Shown: positions 8,479-18,900, numbered from the stretch's first letter. The stretch is DNA of 64,000 nucleotides from M3007 sp046316495 (GCA_046316495.1 JBKDAM010000076.1:5891-69890), one strand, 5' to 3'. Program-made: numbers and translations. Notes: generated by a model not told the origin, from the sequence alone.

Positions 8479-8503
8479 AAAGACCAAAAGGCAGTCTCCC
8501 AGA

Positions 8504-9607
8504 CTATAACTTTAGGAATATTTTCCTCTTGTATAAACTATAAATCGGGATAAAAATGATTCCTACATAAATCAAAGCATACGTGAAGGATCCAAATTCC
8601 AAGGAAAATCCAAGTGACTGTAGTCCATTCATCCAACGAGTATTCAGGCCAGCAGTCCCACCAAAATCATTGTAAAACACCACGGTCATCATGCTAGCCA
8701 GTACATAAGCGGCAATTGCATTTGATCCAAAAATTCGCCCCGCAGCCGTCCACTTTGTTTGGCCCATCACATCTGTCAGGACCATACTCGCCGCGAGCGA
8801 TAGAGTAGCCAATCCTCCCGTGTGAAATACATAAGAACTCGTCCACAAATTTTTGTTAATGGGAAAGAACCAATCCCAAGCACCACCTACCACATATAAA
8901 CCAAATCCTATGAAAAATAACCAAGTCAATTTATGGTAAAGCTCTTTGATCTCTAAAATTAATTTTCCGACCAACATTCCAATAATCCCAGTTACAATAG
9001 CGGGAAACGTACTCAATATCCCCTCCGGATCCCACGTCTCCTGCCATAACTTCCCTGGTAAAAAGCGACTATCAATGAAATGGGCCCAGTTTTTAATCGG
9101 AACCGACAAATCGGGGGAACCTATACCCGGCACTGGAACATAAGCCAATAGAATCCAATACCCTACCAGTAATCCAACACCCAGTTGAACCCAAAATTTC
9201 CAATTCGTGTACAAAAATAGCAAAGCACAAGCCAGAAACACCACCGAAATACGCTGCAAAACCCCCGCCCATCGAATACTTGAAAAGTCAAAATCAGGCC
9301 ATAACCATAAAAATAACCCCACCCCATAAATCTTGAGACTGCGGACCACCACTTTCTTAACCAAGTCCCCCCGCTGGGCTCCTGCTTCCAAACGTCCATG
9401 ATAGGCCATTGTGATAGACACCCCAACAATAAACAGGAAAAAAGGAAAAACATAATCTGTAGGCGTCGCTCCATTCCAGGGAGCATGTAAAAGTGGCGCA
9501 TATACATGGGACCAAGAACCCGGATCATTCACGATAATCATCGCCATAATGGTGAAACCGCGAAGCGCATCCAATGCAATCAACCTAGAAGTACTGTTTG
9601 AAGCCAT
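8504..9607 (-). CDS. Heparan-alpha-glucosaminide N-acetyltransferase-like (NagX/DUF5009) membrane protein
   Basis: This 367-residue polytopic membrane protein begins with the family hallmark RLIALDALRGFTIMAMIIVND and the PTDYVFPFFLFIVGVSI segment, and about ten hydrophobic helices follow. Relatives include the lysosomal HGSNAT acetyltransferase and bacterial NagX-type proteins linked to chitin or amino-sugar use. They are thought to transfer acetyl groups across the membrane from acetyl-CoA to glucosamine-type sugars. Its substrate here is not known. It stands alone in a monocistronic arrangement, convergent with aroA. Confidence 0.85.
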   Translation of the reverse strand: MASNSTSRLIALDALRGFTIMAMIIVNDPGSWSHVYAPLLHAPWNGATPTDYVFPFFLFIVGVSITMAYHGRLEAGAQRGDLVKKVVVRSLKIYGVGLFLWLWPDFDFSSIRWAGVLQRISVVFLACALLFLYTNWKFWVQLGVGLLVGYWILLAYVPVPGIGSPDLSVPIKNWAHFIDSRFLPGKLWQETWDPEGILSTFPAIVTGIIGMLVGKLILEIKELYHKLTWLFFIGFGLYVVGGAWDWFFPINKNLWTSSYVFHTGGLATLSLAASMVLTDVMGQTKWTAAGRIFGSNAIAAYVLASMMTVVFYNDFGGTAGLNTRWMNGLQSLGFSLEFGSFTYALIYVGIIFIPIYSLYKRKIFLKL

Positions 9608-9990
9608 ACATTAAGTTCGTTTTGTTTGAAAATCGGCCAATAATAATCTAATTTCCTTATTTTTGAAGGATAACCTCCTTGATCAGCGCGCAATATGAGG
9701 TATTTGCAGGAATTAACCATGGAAGATTTGGAAATTTATATAAATACAATCACCTGACTAATATATTAATCCAAGATATCACATAACCATTAGCTCTGAA
9801 ATTTAATATTGGAACAAAGAGGATAAAAATTGCCTGCGGGGATTGGGACAATTCAAAGAAAAAGCACCGTTTAAAGTATAGATTACACCATATTAAAAAA
9901 TGAAAGTAATACTTCAAAAAAAAAAAATAGTAAAACACTTAAACCAAGTAAATGAGCTGTTGTTTATACTATCAAACAACACTGTTACGT
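9608..9990. other. 383-bp intergenic region, no gene seen
   Basis: This AT-rich region lies between the divergent acyltransferase and PepSY-like genes and probably holds both promoters. It has a 12-A run (around 9918-9929). Just before the PepSY start, GTTGTTT (9959-9965) and AAACAAC (9974-9980) can pair as a 7-bp hairpin. Short open frames here lack any protein-like character and I reject them. Confidence 0.6.
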
Positions 9991-10428
9991 ATGAAAAAAT
10001 CCTTTATCATCGGGGTTGCAATGAGCCCCCTCCTTTTGGTTATGGGCAGTTGCCAAAAAGACGAGTTGATCCCAGTCGCAGAGGCCCCATCAGCGGTAGC
10101 TGAGTATTTGAATCAACACTTTTCCGGTCAATCTATTCTCCAAATTACGAAAGACAAGGACGGCTTCACTAAAACATATGATGTCATTCTGGATGGAGGA
10201 ATTACCCTCGAGTTTAACCGTAAATTTGAAATAATTGATATTGACGGAACCACGCAGTTGCCTGATAGTGTTATTCCTACTGCGCTGCTCGACTATGTAA
10301 AAGAAAAGCACCCAGAGAATTTCATCACAGACTGGGAACTAGAAAACAAACATCAGCAAATCAGTCTGGATAATGGCCTTTCCTTGGAGTTCGATCTTGA
10401 TGGCAAATTTCTAAGGATCGATTCTTAA
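9991..10428 (+). CDS. PepSY-like domain lipoprotein
   Basis: This 145-residue predicted periplasmic or outer-membrane lipoprotein starts at ATG 9991, which gives signal peptide MKKSFIIGVAMSPLLLVMGS and lipobox Cys at about residue 21 (MGSC). An in-frame ATG at 9952 would put 13 non-signal residues in front and is rejected. The mature part has two copies of a beta-rich unit in tandem: KDKDGFTKTYDVILDGGITLEFN, and a second copy ending in ISLDNGLSLEFDLDGKFLRID. This is the Bacteroidota PepSY-like arrangement, where members are putative peptidase inhibitors or ligand binders. A strong terminator follows at 10452-10488. Confidence 0.85.
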   Translation: MKKSFIIGVAMSPLLLVMGSCQKDELIPVAEAPSAVAEYLNQHFSGQSILQITKDKDGFTKTYDVILDGGITLEFNRKFEIIDIDGTTQLPDSVIPTALLDYVKEKHPENFITDWELENKHQQISLDNGLSLEFDLDGKFLRIDS

Positions 10429-10451
10429 TTATCAATCTTGAGCATACAAAA

Positions 10452-10488
10452 AAAGCACTCTATCCTTCTATAAGAAATAGGGTGCTTT
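10452..10488 (+). terminator. Intrinsic terminator of the PepSY-like gene
   Basis: AAAGCACTCTAT (10452-10463) and ATAGGGTGCTTT (10477-10488) form a 12-bp stem with one G-U pair, followed by ATTTATTT. It isolates the helicase leader from the upstream gene. Confidence 0.8.
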
Positions 10489-10552
10489 ATTTATTTGGTC
10501 TACCACACACAACCTCTCAAAATAAAAAAACACCGTACTCAAAATAATCCCT

Positions 10553-10560
10553 TACCTTTG
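10553..10560 (+). promoter_or_regulatory. -7 promoter box of the DEAD-box helicase gene
   Basis: TACCTTTG matches TAnnTTTG exactly. Transcription is predicted to begin near 10567, which leaves an unusually long leader of about 264 nt before the helicase ATG at 10831. Confidence 0.65.
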
Positions 10561-10566
10561 CAGTGT

Positions 10567-10830
10567 TATATTAGGATGTGTCAAATGCCGACTCAGTTAA
10601 TCCCTTGACAAGCAGCTTATTCCTCGTGAGTGATGCGCTTCATTTGTTGGCCTGAATTTTCGATTTCAGTCGCTATCTTTCGAATGGAGTAACTTACTTC
10701 AACAAAGCCGCTTTAATTTGTTCAGGTTAAATTAGACCAACCCATTTGTGTGACGCACACATTCCATCCTTTTTCTGACTGATTGTCCTATAGATCGCGT
10801 CGCCGTCAGTCCTTTTTTAGTTTTATTTTG
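10567..10830 (+). promoter_or_regulatory. Long structured 5' leader of the DEAD-box helicase
   Basis: The leader is about 264 nt and has no convincing internal gene. Visible elements include a small hairpin GTGTG-ACG-CACAC (10748-10760). Long structured leaders are known on cold-induced DEAD-box helicase and cold-shock mRNAs in other bacteria, where they control stability and translation. A similar thermosensing or autoregulatory role here is inference. Confidence 0.45.
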
Positions 10831-12141
10831 ATGACTTTTGATCAAATTGGCTTAATCGAGCCAATTCTTAAAGCCCTTCAGCAAGAAGGCTACACCCACC
10901 CAACGCCCATTCAACAACAAGCCATTCCACACCTACTAGAAGGTAAAGATTTGTTAGGATGCGCCCAAACCGGAACTGGTAAAACCGCCGCATTCGCCAT
11001 TCCCATTTTACAACACCTTTATTCAGAACCACAACCAACTGGCAAAAAACGCCCCATCAGGGCCCTTATTTTAACCCCAACCCGCGAACTCGCCATCCAA
11101 ATTGATGAGAGCTTCGGCGCTTATGGAAGAAATACTGGTCTCCGTCATGCTGTTATTTTTGGAGGCGTTGGACAAAAACCACAAACAGATCAGCTAGAAC
11201 GGGGAGTAGATATCTTAACCGCTACTCCAGGCCGATTGTTAGACCTGATGCAGCAAGGGTTTGTCCATTTAAAGGATATTAAGAAGTTTGTCCTCGACGA
11301 AGCAGATCGAATGCTGGACATGGGTTTTGTTCACGATGTACGGCGCATCATCAGTAAATTGCCAGAACACCGGCAAAATCTGCTTTTCTCGGCGACTATG
11401 CCCCCGGAAATTCAAAAACTTTCCCAAAGCATTCTCCGAAATCCAGTAAAAGTAGAAGTCACCCCCGTGTCCTCTACCGCCGAAAAGGTAACACAGTGCG
11501 TTTATTTTGTAGAAAAAAGAGATAAAACCGCCCTACTCCTCCAACTTCTGGAGGATGAAAAGATTCGCTCTATCTTGATTTTCACCAGAACCAAACATGG
11601 AGCAAATAAGGTGGCTAAATCCCTGACAATGGCAGGTATTAAAGCGGATGCCATCCATGGAAACAAATCGCAGTCAGCCCGACAGACGGCCTTAAGCAAC
11701 TTCAAAAAAGGTACCAGTAGAGCACTCGTTGCCACCGATATTGCAGCGAGAGGCATTGATATCGACGAACTAGCGTTTGTCCTTAATTTTGACCTGCCCA
11801 ACATCCCGGAAACGTATGTGCACAGAATTGGACGGACCGGACGTGCAGGCGCTAGTGGATTGGCCATTTCACTCTGTGATATGGAAGAAGTCAGTTTCCT
11901 GAAGGATATTGAAAAGTTGATCGGGAAAAAAATACCGGTTGAACCTACTCCCGTTATTACCTTCCACCCTCCGGCTCCTGTGCTTCGTCCAGAAGTTGAA
12001 AGAAGACGGCCGTCTGCGCCTAAAAAGCCTGCGATGCCCACAAAACAACAAAGCGCTCCTGCTCAAGAGGGAGAGCAAGGGGCTAAAAAGAAGCCCAACC
12101 GCTGGAAAAAAAGACGTGAAAAAACGGCTGTACCCGCTTAA
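10831..12141 (+). CDS. DEAD-box ATP-dependent RNA helicase (RhlE-like)
   Basis: This 436-residue RNA helicase is likely involved in ribosome assembly or RNA decay at low temperature. The start at ATG 10831 gives the Q-motif-bearing N-terminus MTFDQIGL; a TTG at 10783 adds an implausible basic stretch. All motifs are present in order: PTPIQ (Q), AQTGTGKT (I), PTRELA (Ia), TPGR (Ib), DEAD (II), SAT (III), ATDIAARGID (V) and HRIGRTGRAG (VI). The last ~60 residues are Pro/Lys/Arg-rich, with a basic tail (KKKPNRWKKRREK) typical of RNA-binding extensions. It is followed by a very long bidirectional terminator. Confidence 0.95.
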   Translation: MTFDQIGLIEPILKALQQEGYTHPTPIQQQAIPHLLEGKDLLGCAQTGTGKTAAFAIPILQHLYSEPQPTGKKRPIRALILTPTRELAIQIDESFGAYGRNTGLRHAVIFGGVGQKPQTDQLERGVDILTATPGRLLDLMQQGFVHLKDIKKFVLDEADRMLDMGFVHDVRRIISKLPEHRQNLLFSATMPPEIQKLSQSILRNPVKVEVTPVSSTAEKVTQCVYFVEKRDKTALLLQLLEDEKIRSILIFTRTKHGANKVAKSLTMAGIKADAIHGNKSQSARQTALSNFKKGTSRALVATDIAARGIDIDELAFVLNFDLPNIPETYVHRIGRTGRAGASGLAISLCDMEEVSFLKDIEKLIGKKIPVEPTPVITFHPPAPVLRPEVERRRPSAPKKPAMPTKQQSAPAQEGEQGAKKKPNRWKKRREKTAVPA

Positions 12142-12148
12142 AACGGAA

Positions 12149-12207
12149 CTATAAAGAAAAAAGCCGTCCCGCACTTTAAAGTGCTGGGGCGGCTTTTTTC
12201 TTTATAG
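12149..12207. terminator. Bidirectional intrinsic terminator between convergent genes
   Basis: Two ~29-nt arms (12149-12177 and 12178-12207) pair along almost their whole length, from CTATAAAG outside to the inner GCACTTT/AAAGTGC. GC-rich arms are flanked by A/T tracts that give U-runs on both strands. It separates the helicase and the epimerase gene, which converge here. Confidence 0.9.
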
Positions 12208-12215
12208 ATTCCTAA

Positions 12216-13214
12216 TTACGAAGAGGATACTTTAGGATACTGGTTCCGATAAAGCTTAGCCGCTGTCTCAACGGTTTGCTGTATAGGTGTGTATTTAAAA
12301 TTGGGGAATACAGACAATGATTTAGAATTATCAAAGGTAAACCGATTCACACTGCTCCTAGCACTTTCCTTTGTCACTAGAGGTGTGGAACCCGTCAACT
12401 TTTCCCTTAGCCATTCTATTCGCCACGCTAATTCAGCCATCCAAGGAGCTGCCGGAATCGTAGGCGATGGAACACCCAAGGCTGCTGCAATCCACCCAAA
12501 AAGGGTTTCATAGGAAAGATTTTCCCCATTCAATAAATACCGCTCACCCGTTTTACCAGACTCCAACAACAATAAAATAAAAGTTGCAACGTCTCCCACA
12601 TCCACAAATCCAGTCGCACCTGTTGGATAAAACCGCAATCCATTATCAATTCGTTGGAAAAACATGGAGGTGTTCTCACCCCAAAAACCACTCCCCAAAA
12701 TAATAGATGGGTTGACAATCGATACAGGCAACCCCTCTGCGGCTGCCCGCCAAACTTCTTGCTCTGCTAGGTACTTGCTGATAGCATATTGTGAATTATG
12801 GGAACTAGTCTCCCATTTAGACGCCTCCGACAAATGCCTTTGGGTAGCACTGCGCCCAATCGCAGCAATGCTACTAACGTGAATAAACTGCTGCACGCCC
12901 GCATCCAACGCGTAGTTCACCATGTTAGCTGTGCCTTCTACGTTGATCTGCATCATTTGACGTCGATCCTTCGGATGAAAAGACACCACTGCAGCACAGT
13001 GAATCACTTTTTCAATCCCTTCAAAAGCTGTTTCCAGGCTGGTAAGGTCTGTCACGTCCCCCTCTAGCCAATGCACACGATCGGATAAGTTAGATACCAA
13101 ATCTTTCCTGCTAGAGCTCCGCTGCAAAGCGTAGACCTCGTGCCCCTGCTGTAACAACAGGCGTAAAATATGCGAACCTAAAAAACCCGTTCCTCCAGTG
13201 AGCAATACCTTCAT
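12216..13214 (-). CDS. NAD(P)-dependent epimerase/reductase, extended SDR family
   Basis: This 332-residue extended short-chain dehydrogenase/reductase has the Rossmann glycine motif GGTGFLGSHI at residues 7-16 and the catalytic YxxxK as YAISK (about residues 142-146). An upstream serine sits in VSSIAA and a downstream segment in NPSIILGSG. These features fit the dihydroflavonol-reductase/nucleoside-sugar epimerase-like subgroup. The substrate is unknown. It lies 6 nt downstream of the desaturase gene on the same strand, so co-transcription is likely and a lipid or sterol-type substrate is possible. Confidence 0.85.
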   Translation of the reverse strand: MKVLLTGGTGFLGSHILRLLLQQGHEVYALQRSSSRKDLVSNLSDRVHWLEGDVTDLTSLETAFEGIEKVIHCAAVVSFHPKDRRQMMQINVEGTANMVNYALDAGVQQFIHVSSIAAIGRSATQRHLSEASKWETSSHNSQYAISKYLAEQEVWRAAAEGLPVSIVNPSIILGSGFWGENTSMFFQRIDNGLRFYPTGATGFVDVGDVATFILLLLESGKTGERYLLNGENLSYETLFGWIAAALGVPSPTIPAAPWMAELAWRIEWLREKLTGSTPLVTKESARSSVNRFTFDNSKSLSVFPNFKYTPIQQTVETAAKLYRNQYPKVSSS

Positions 13215-13220
13215 TAAAGA

Positions 13221-14255
13221 CTAGGCTTCTGTGGAGTGATATCGACGACGAAACTCGCGGAAAGAAATCATCCGTTGGCTATCCTCGTCCCATAATTTGT
13301 TAAATATGCACTTTAAACTCTCTAAGAAAGTAATCTTATTGGCCATCTGATCCAAAATCGGATTCTCTTTAAGTACGCGAGGCAACTGGTAGCTCGGAAC
13401 CAAAGGGTTCAAGTGGTGGATATGGTGGTAACCAATATTACCTGTCAACCAATGGAACAGCTTGGGCAATTTGTAGTACGTACTGCCTTCTACAGCTGCC
13501 TTTACATATTCCCAACGCTCTTTCCACTGCTTATAGGTAGTTTCATGTTGGTGCTGAACATAAAAAAACCAAATAGCAATCACACCAAAAGCAATCAGAA
13601 TGGGAAGCTGAACCATTAGCAAGGCCTCATAACCCAGTAACAAAGCCACAGCAACACAAACCGAAATCAAAATCACATTGTGCCGAAGCAAGGCTTTGCG
13701 GGCATGTTCCCAACCTTTTATTTTAATTAAAGGAAGACGGCTGTGCACCAAAATATACCAAATTGGCCCAATCACAAACATGACCGGGAAGCTGCGGTAG
13801 ATCCGATACTGGAATTGCTCCCACTTAGATAGTGCTTTAAACTCGTTGACCGTCAATAAGTTGACATCCCCAATATCACGATGTTCCCACAACAAACCAT
13901 TGTGACCGTGATGAAAATTATGGCTTTTGGCCCAATACCTGTAAGGGATAAATGTGAAATAACTACACACTTGGCCTATAATGTCGTTGGCCTTCCTTGA
14001 AGCGGTAAAAGATTGGTGTCCACAATCGTGTTGAATGATAAAAATACGCACTAAAAAAAACGCATTCACAATTCCTAATGAAATGGTAGCCCACATGGAC
14101 ACATCCATCATTAGATACATCGCCACCCAAATAGCAAGAAATGGTCCAAAAGAAGTGATGGCCTGCATCGTAGCTTTTCTGTTATCAGGAAGTTGATAGG
14201 CCTTTACAATGGTCGGCAATTGCTGCCAAACGGCCGGATTAACAGTTGTTTGCAT
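13221..14255 (-). CDS. Fatty acid desaturase
   Basis: This 344-residue membrane di-iron desaturase has the three histidine boxes HDCGH (in IQHDCGHQSF), HNFHH (in KSHNFHHGHNG) and HHIHH (in GYHHIHHLNP). Several hydrophobic helices flank the boxes. It resembles the acyl-lipid omega-6/delta-12 group, but the position specificity cannot be read from sequence alone. A promoter box TATCTTTG lies at 14327-14334 on the minus strand, with a leader of about 65 nt. It appears to head an operon with the SDR gene at 12216. A role in membrane fluidity is established for the family. Confidence 0.9.
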   Translation of the reverse strand: MQTTVNPAVWQQLPTIVKAYQLPDNRKATMQAITSFGPFLAIWVAMYLMMDVSMWATISLGIVNAFFLVRIFIIQHDCGHQSFTASRKANDIIGQVCSYFTFIPYRYWAKSHNFHHGHNGLLWEHRDIGDVNLLTVNEFKALSKWEQFQYRIYRSFPVMFVIGPIWYILVHSRLPLIKIKGWEHARKALLRHNVILISVCVAVALLLGYEALLMVQLPILIAFGVIAIWFFYVQHQHETTYKQWKERWEYVKAAVEGSTYYKLPKLFHWLTGNIGYHHIHHLNPLVPSYQLPRVLKENPILDQMANKITFLESLKCIFNKLWDEDSQRMISFREFRRRYHSTEA

Positions 14256-14326
14256 GAAAAAAAGTAAAATTAATTAAGTACGTAAATCGTTTTCAATAGG
14301 CACTCCATGCTGGTTGCTTTTACCCG

Positions 14327-14334
14327 CAAAGATA
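14327..14334 (-). promoter_or_regulatory. -7 promoter box of the desaturase operon
   Basis: On the minus strand the octamer reads TATCTTTG, an exact TAnnTTTG match, about 72 nt upstream of the desaturase ATG. Confidence 0.6.
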
Positions 14335-14660
14335 AAACAATAAAGTAGAATGAGAAGTTGCGAACAAGAGCAAATGGACGATTAATAATGGTTAATGGTT
14401 TCGGATTACATTGTTGGACAAGGGATTACCATAAAGGGAGGCGGCTGTTGAAAAAACTTTTTCCCAACATGTGAAAGAACCCGCTAACAATTCTAAAAAC
14501 CGAGCACTATATTGAATACAATATTGAGTACTGTATTTTATTGTTTTAATCGCCCAAAATATTTGACACACTTTTGTGAACATTCCCTAATTATGTAAAT
14601 ATTCCCAGGATTTGACTAGTTAAATCAAAAAAACTGGACTGGACCTTCCCCAAAAACCAA

Positions 14661-14686
14661 ATTAACCATTAACAATTAACCATTAA
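14661..14686 (-). repeat. Short dispersed TTAATGGTTAAT repeat
   Basis: Read on the minus strand, two copies of TTAATGGTTAAT are separated by two bases. Nearly the same arrangement recurs on the plus strand at 43747-43765, right after sRNA copy A, so this is a dispersed intergenic sequence. Confidence 0.5.
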
Positions 14687-14703
14687 TGATTAACCCTTCC
14701 CCC

Positions 14704-15771
14704 CTATCCATTAATAATTATTTTCTTTCTCATCCAGTTGGGGGCAACAATCGCTCCCGCTAATAGGTACCCGTAATAAGCCATCCCCCTCCATAACAAG
14801 GCCACTACTAAGCCAATCGAAAGTGGCATGAAATCGCTAATAAACCTGGGAAGGGCAACTTCAGCCAATCCAGCACCGCCTGGGGTGGGAGTGAACGTCA
14901 TAATAATAAACATGGCAACCATTCGGGCATACACAAAGAGTTGTGTGAAACCATCCAGGGGAACTTCAGGGAACACCGCTACCATCAAACAGTTGATCAT
15001 CGCAAATTTACAGGTCCAAGCACCTAAGGTACCTACAAGTGCCCTCAAGTGAACACCCTTGGTCGCCTTTCGTAAACCCTGGGAGGCCATCGCGATTTCC
15101 ATTCCCACTCGCTCCAACTTAGCTCTCCAACGCCGTAAAAACGGAAGTCGACCCAAGGCACCCAGTACTACCGTTGTCCACGATGGGCGGATAAAGACCA
15201 ATACAAACAAAAAAAGCCAGTAACTGGCCATTACTCCGTACGTAAAAAAAAAGGCACCACTTGCAAGTCCACTGGCCCGAAAATCAGCCGGAAATAAAAA
15301 GTTGGGACCGTATGCCACGAGTAAAATCGGCAATAAAAACACAAAAAAACCCGTATCCAACAATATAGTGTAAAAAACGGCCGCAACAGTGTTGCCAACA
15401 GATACCCCTTCCTTAGGGAATATATACATGGCCACAACCGGGCCCCCTTTGCTCGTAGGGGCCAATAAGGAGCTAAACTCCCATAAAGTGACCAATTCAA
15501 TCGCTTTTCTCCAAGAAAAAACAGAACCCGTCACCGCTCTTAATCGCATCGAATACGATAAATGCCGTACCAACAAGAGTAGAAATGCAGCCAACACCCA
15601 GGTAAATGCCCTACTATCCCATTGGATCGTGGCAAACTGCTCCGGATCAAACTGCGTGTAGAATAAATAAACCACCGCTGATAAACCCAAAACAATGGGT
15701 AGAATTAGCCTGCTAAGCCGAAAAGTCCCGACCGCCGCCGCCTCAAGTTGCTGTTCTTCCTGCTTTTTCAT
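14704..15771 (-). CDS. Flippase-like membrane protein (LPG synthase TM / YbhN family)
   Basis: This 355-residue polytopic membrane protein has about seven to nine hydrophobic helices. It matches the uncharacterised lysylphosphatidylglycerol synthase transmembrane domain family (UPF0104/YbhN). Characteristic elements are the LLAPTSKGGPVVAMY loop and FTPTPGGAGLAEVALP near the C-terminus. The C-terminal aminoacyl-transferase domain of true MprF is absent, so it is probably a lipid flippase-like or export protein of unknown substrate. It stands alone, and the next gene on the left strand begins 448 bp away. Confidence 0.85.
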   Translation of the reverse strand: MKKQEEQQLEAAAVGTFRLSRLILPIVLGLSAVVYLFYTQFDPEQFATIQWDSRAFTWVLAAFLLLLVRHLSYSMRLRAVTGSVFSWRKAIELVTLWEFSSLLAPTSKGGPVVAMYIFPKEGVSVGNTVAAVFYTILLDTGFFVFLLPILLVAYGPNFLFPADFRASGLASGAFFFTYGVMASYWLFLFVLVFIRPSWTTVVLGALGRLPFLRRWRAKLERVGMEIAMASQGLRKATKGVHLRALVGTLGAWTCKFAMINCLMVAVFPEVPLDGFTQLFVYARMVAMFIIMTFTPTPGGAGLAEVALPRFISDFMPLSIGLVVALLWRGMAYYGYLLAGAIVAPNWMRKKIIING

Positions 15772-15905
15772 TTCGCCGCAAGGTACTGCAAAAATACCTT
15801 CTTGCTAGAGGTAGATTCTACTTCCAAATTGTGTTCTTCGATTAATGGGATATTGTTATCGAAAACAACTATCTTTCGCCGTTTATTCCTTCAAATTATA
15901 GATTC

Positions 15906-18900
15906 ATGGGGCGTTTTTACCATATTTTACTTCAATCAGTTCTTTTTTCCCTTTCGGCACTCTTTACTCTACCCGCAATCGCACAGTGCCCAATCACTGT
16001 AAGCGCAGGAGAGGATATTTATCTGTGCAACCCTCCAACTCCAACTCAACTCCAAGGCTCCATCGATGGTGATTACCTGAACTTTACCTGGACCCCTACT
16101 CAGGGTCTTACCGGAATTCAGACCCTAAGCCCCACCGTTAATGTAACCCAAACCACCAACTATGTATTAACTGTAAAAGCGGTCAATACGGAAATCAATC
16201 TCATTAATAACGGGGATTTTGAGTCTGGAAACTCCAATTTTTCCAGTAATTATACTTACTCACCGGGTAATTTATGGCCGGAAGGAGTTTACGATGTTCT
16301 GGCAGATCCCTCCACCGCTCACTCCAACTTTGCCGCCTGCAATGATCACACCTCTGGAGGCGGTCAAATGATGGCGGTCAATGGAAATGCCGCTCCAAAC
16401 CAAAATGTATGGTGTCAAACGGTCTCCATCCAACCGAACACCGAATATGCCTTTACAGCTTGGGGCACTTCCTTGGTGGGTGCCGCTCCAGCTATTCTTC
16501 AATTTTCGGTAAATGGGACAAACCTGGGCACACCGTTTGCCCTTTCACCCGCATTGTGTACTTGGCAGAAATTCTATGCGATTTGGAACAGTGGAGCCAA
16601 TGTATCAGCGAATATTTGCGTTGTAAACCAAAATACCGCAGTCAGTGGCAATGACTTTGCGCTCGATGATATCAGCTTTAGTCCAGTATGTGTTGTACGC
16701 GATACAGTTACGGCTCATGTTATCAACCTGGCCGCAGTGGCATCCCCCTCTACACAACTGATTCCTTGCGAAGGGGCACAAATTACCCTAAATGGTACCG
16801 GTAGCTCTACCGGTCCTAATATTACCTACGAATGGGACAGCCCCAATGGCAATATCGTTAGCGGAGCCAACACCTTAATGCCAGTGGTGGATGCAGCCGG
16901 TACCTATGTATTGACGGTAACCTTTAATAATGGTCAAATAGAATGCACTAAAACAGCTACTGTGACGGTAACTCAATCCGCCCCCCTATTGGCTTGGATT
17001 ACTCCTCCACAGCCCCTCGGATGCGGCGGCAGCAGTGTCAACCTGACCGCCAATAGCTCTCAAGGGAATGCTTCTTATGCCTGGAATACCCTTAACGGAA
17101 ACATCGTCAGCGGTGCCAATCAGAAAATCTGTTCGGTCAACCAACCCGGTGAATACACCGTAACCGTCACGAACACTGCAACAGGCTGTACTTCGACCGC
17201 CGAAGTTACCGTATTCGAAGCTACTGATCCGCCCAACGCTGTAGCAACAGCTGTGGATACACTTAGTTGCTTGCAGCCAACCACCGTACTCTCCGGCCTG
17301 GGTAGCTCCGTTGGACCAGGAATTACCTACCTTTGGTCAACCGTTTCTGGAGGAAACATCGCGTCCGGACAAAATTCTTTGAATGCAACGGTCAATGGAC
17401 CCGGCGTGTACGCCTTAGCCGTGACCAATACCGCAAATTCCTGTGTTACCATCGATACAGTATCGGTGTTTTCAAATATTAACCTCCCCATCCTGGATAT
17501 TCCAACACCCGATACCTTTGATTGTGCAACCAGCTTGGTCAACCTTTCATCCTCCCTACAACCGGCTGGGTTCACGTATCAATGGTCCACCACCGGTGGG
17601 CAAATTATTTCTCCTACCAATGCAGCTCAAGTTCAGACCAGCGCTCCTGGTATGTATAGTCTTACAGTAACGAATCCCTCAAACGGCTGTTCAAGCCAAG
17701 ATAGTGTTCTGGTACTCGCCAATTTTATGGCGCCAACGGCCGTTGCCCTTTCCCCCGATAGTATTACTTGTGTACAAAATTCTGTTCTCCTGTCCGGAGC
17801 CGGATCTTCCACAGGGCCCTTATTTAGCTACCAATGGTCCGGCCCAGGCTTGGTATCCGGAGAGAATACACTCAACCCAGTTGTAAACAGTGCAGGCAGC
17901 TATACACTGGTGGTCCTCAACCAACAGAATGCCTGCCGGGACACTGCCACTACCACTGTATTTTCGGATGCAAATGCGATCACAGCTGTCGCTAATGCCC
18001 CAGACACCCTTGATTGTGCCACCTTTCAAATCGTTCTAAACAGCAATGGTTCCAGTAGTGGACCAGGATTTACCTACGAGTGGACCACCAACAATGGCAT
18101 AATTGCCGGCGGAGCGAACTCGCCCAACCCTACAGTCCTCTCTACCGGGACCTATCATCTATTATTAACCAACCCTGCCAATGGATGTACCTCCACTGAT
18201 CAGGCAGTGGTGCTTCAAGATACCTTGCACCCCACTTTATCTATCGCATTTCCAGATACCCTCACATGCTCGGATCCCATCATTCAACTTCAGGCAACAA
18301 CCGGGAATGGAGCCAGTCTACAGCTGCTCTGGTCGACCCATTCTGGAAATATTGTGGCTGGTCATACCACCTCCAGCCCTTCCGTTAGCGCTCCTGGGTT
18401 TTATACCCTCCAAGTTTTGAATCCAAGCAACGGCTGCTCAGCCCTCGACTCTGTGATGGTCCAACAAGAAGCTGGTCTGCCCGTAGTAGTCATAACCCCA
18501 CCGGAAGTAATCAATTGCCAATCCCCGTCCATTGTCCTAAATGCTACCAATTCGAGCTCGGGCATGTCCATCAACTGGTCTGCTTCTAACGGTGGACAAT
18601 ACCAATCCGGCACCAACACCTTGAGCCCCATCGTACAGTCTGCTGGCAACTACCAACTTACCCTAACGAATCTAAGCAACGGTTGCACCGCCACCGGAGA
18701 AGTAACGGTGGTTGCCGACCAGGTGCCTCCGCCCGCCATTGGCGGTCCGAATGTAACGCTCACTTGTTTAGATCCAATGCAAGTTTTAACTGTAAATGCA
18801 GATTCAGTTGGCAATTTCCTTTATCAGTGGCAAACACAAGGTGGAGTATTACCTCCTGTTACGTCGGAGCCTTCTATCGCTGTTACAAGTGCAGGAACCT

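Larger units (their letters stand above)
14256..14703. other. 448-bp intergenic region with short dispersed repeats
   Basis: No gene is visible. The desaturase promoter is at the left end. TTAATGG-type repeats appear twice: GGTTAATGG at 14391-14399 and, in opposite orientation, two copies of ATTAACCATTAA at 14661-14672 and 14675-14686. A near-tandem 12-bp pair ATATTGAATACA/ATATTGAGTACT is near 14511-14534. The 300-bp interval between the inverted repeats could be a degenerate non-coding element. Confidence 0.4.
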
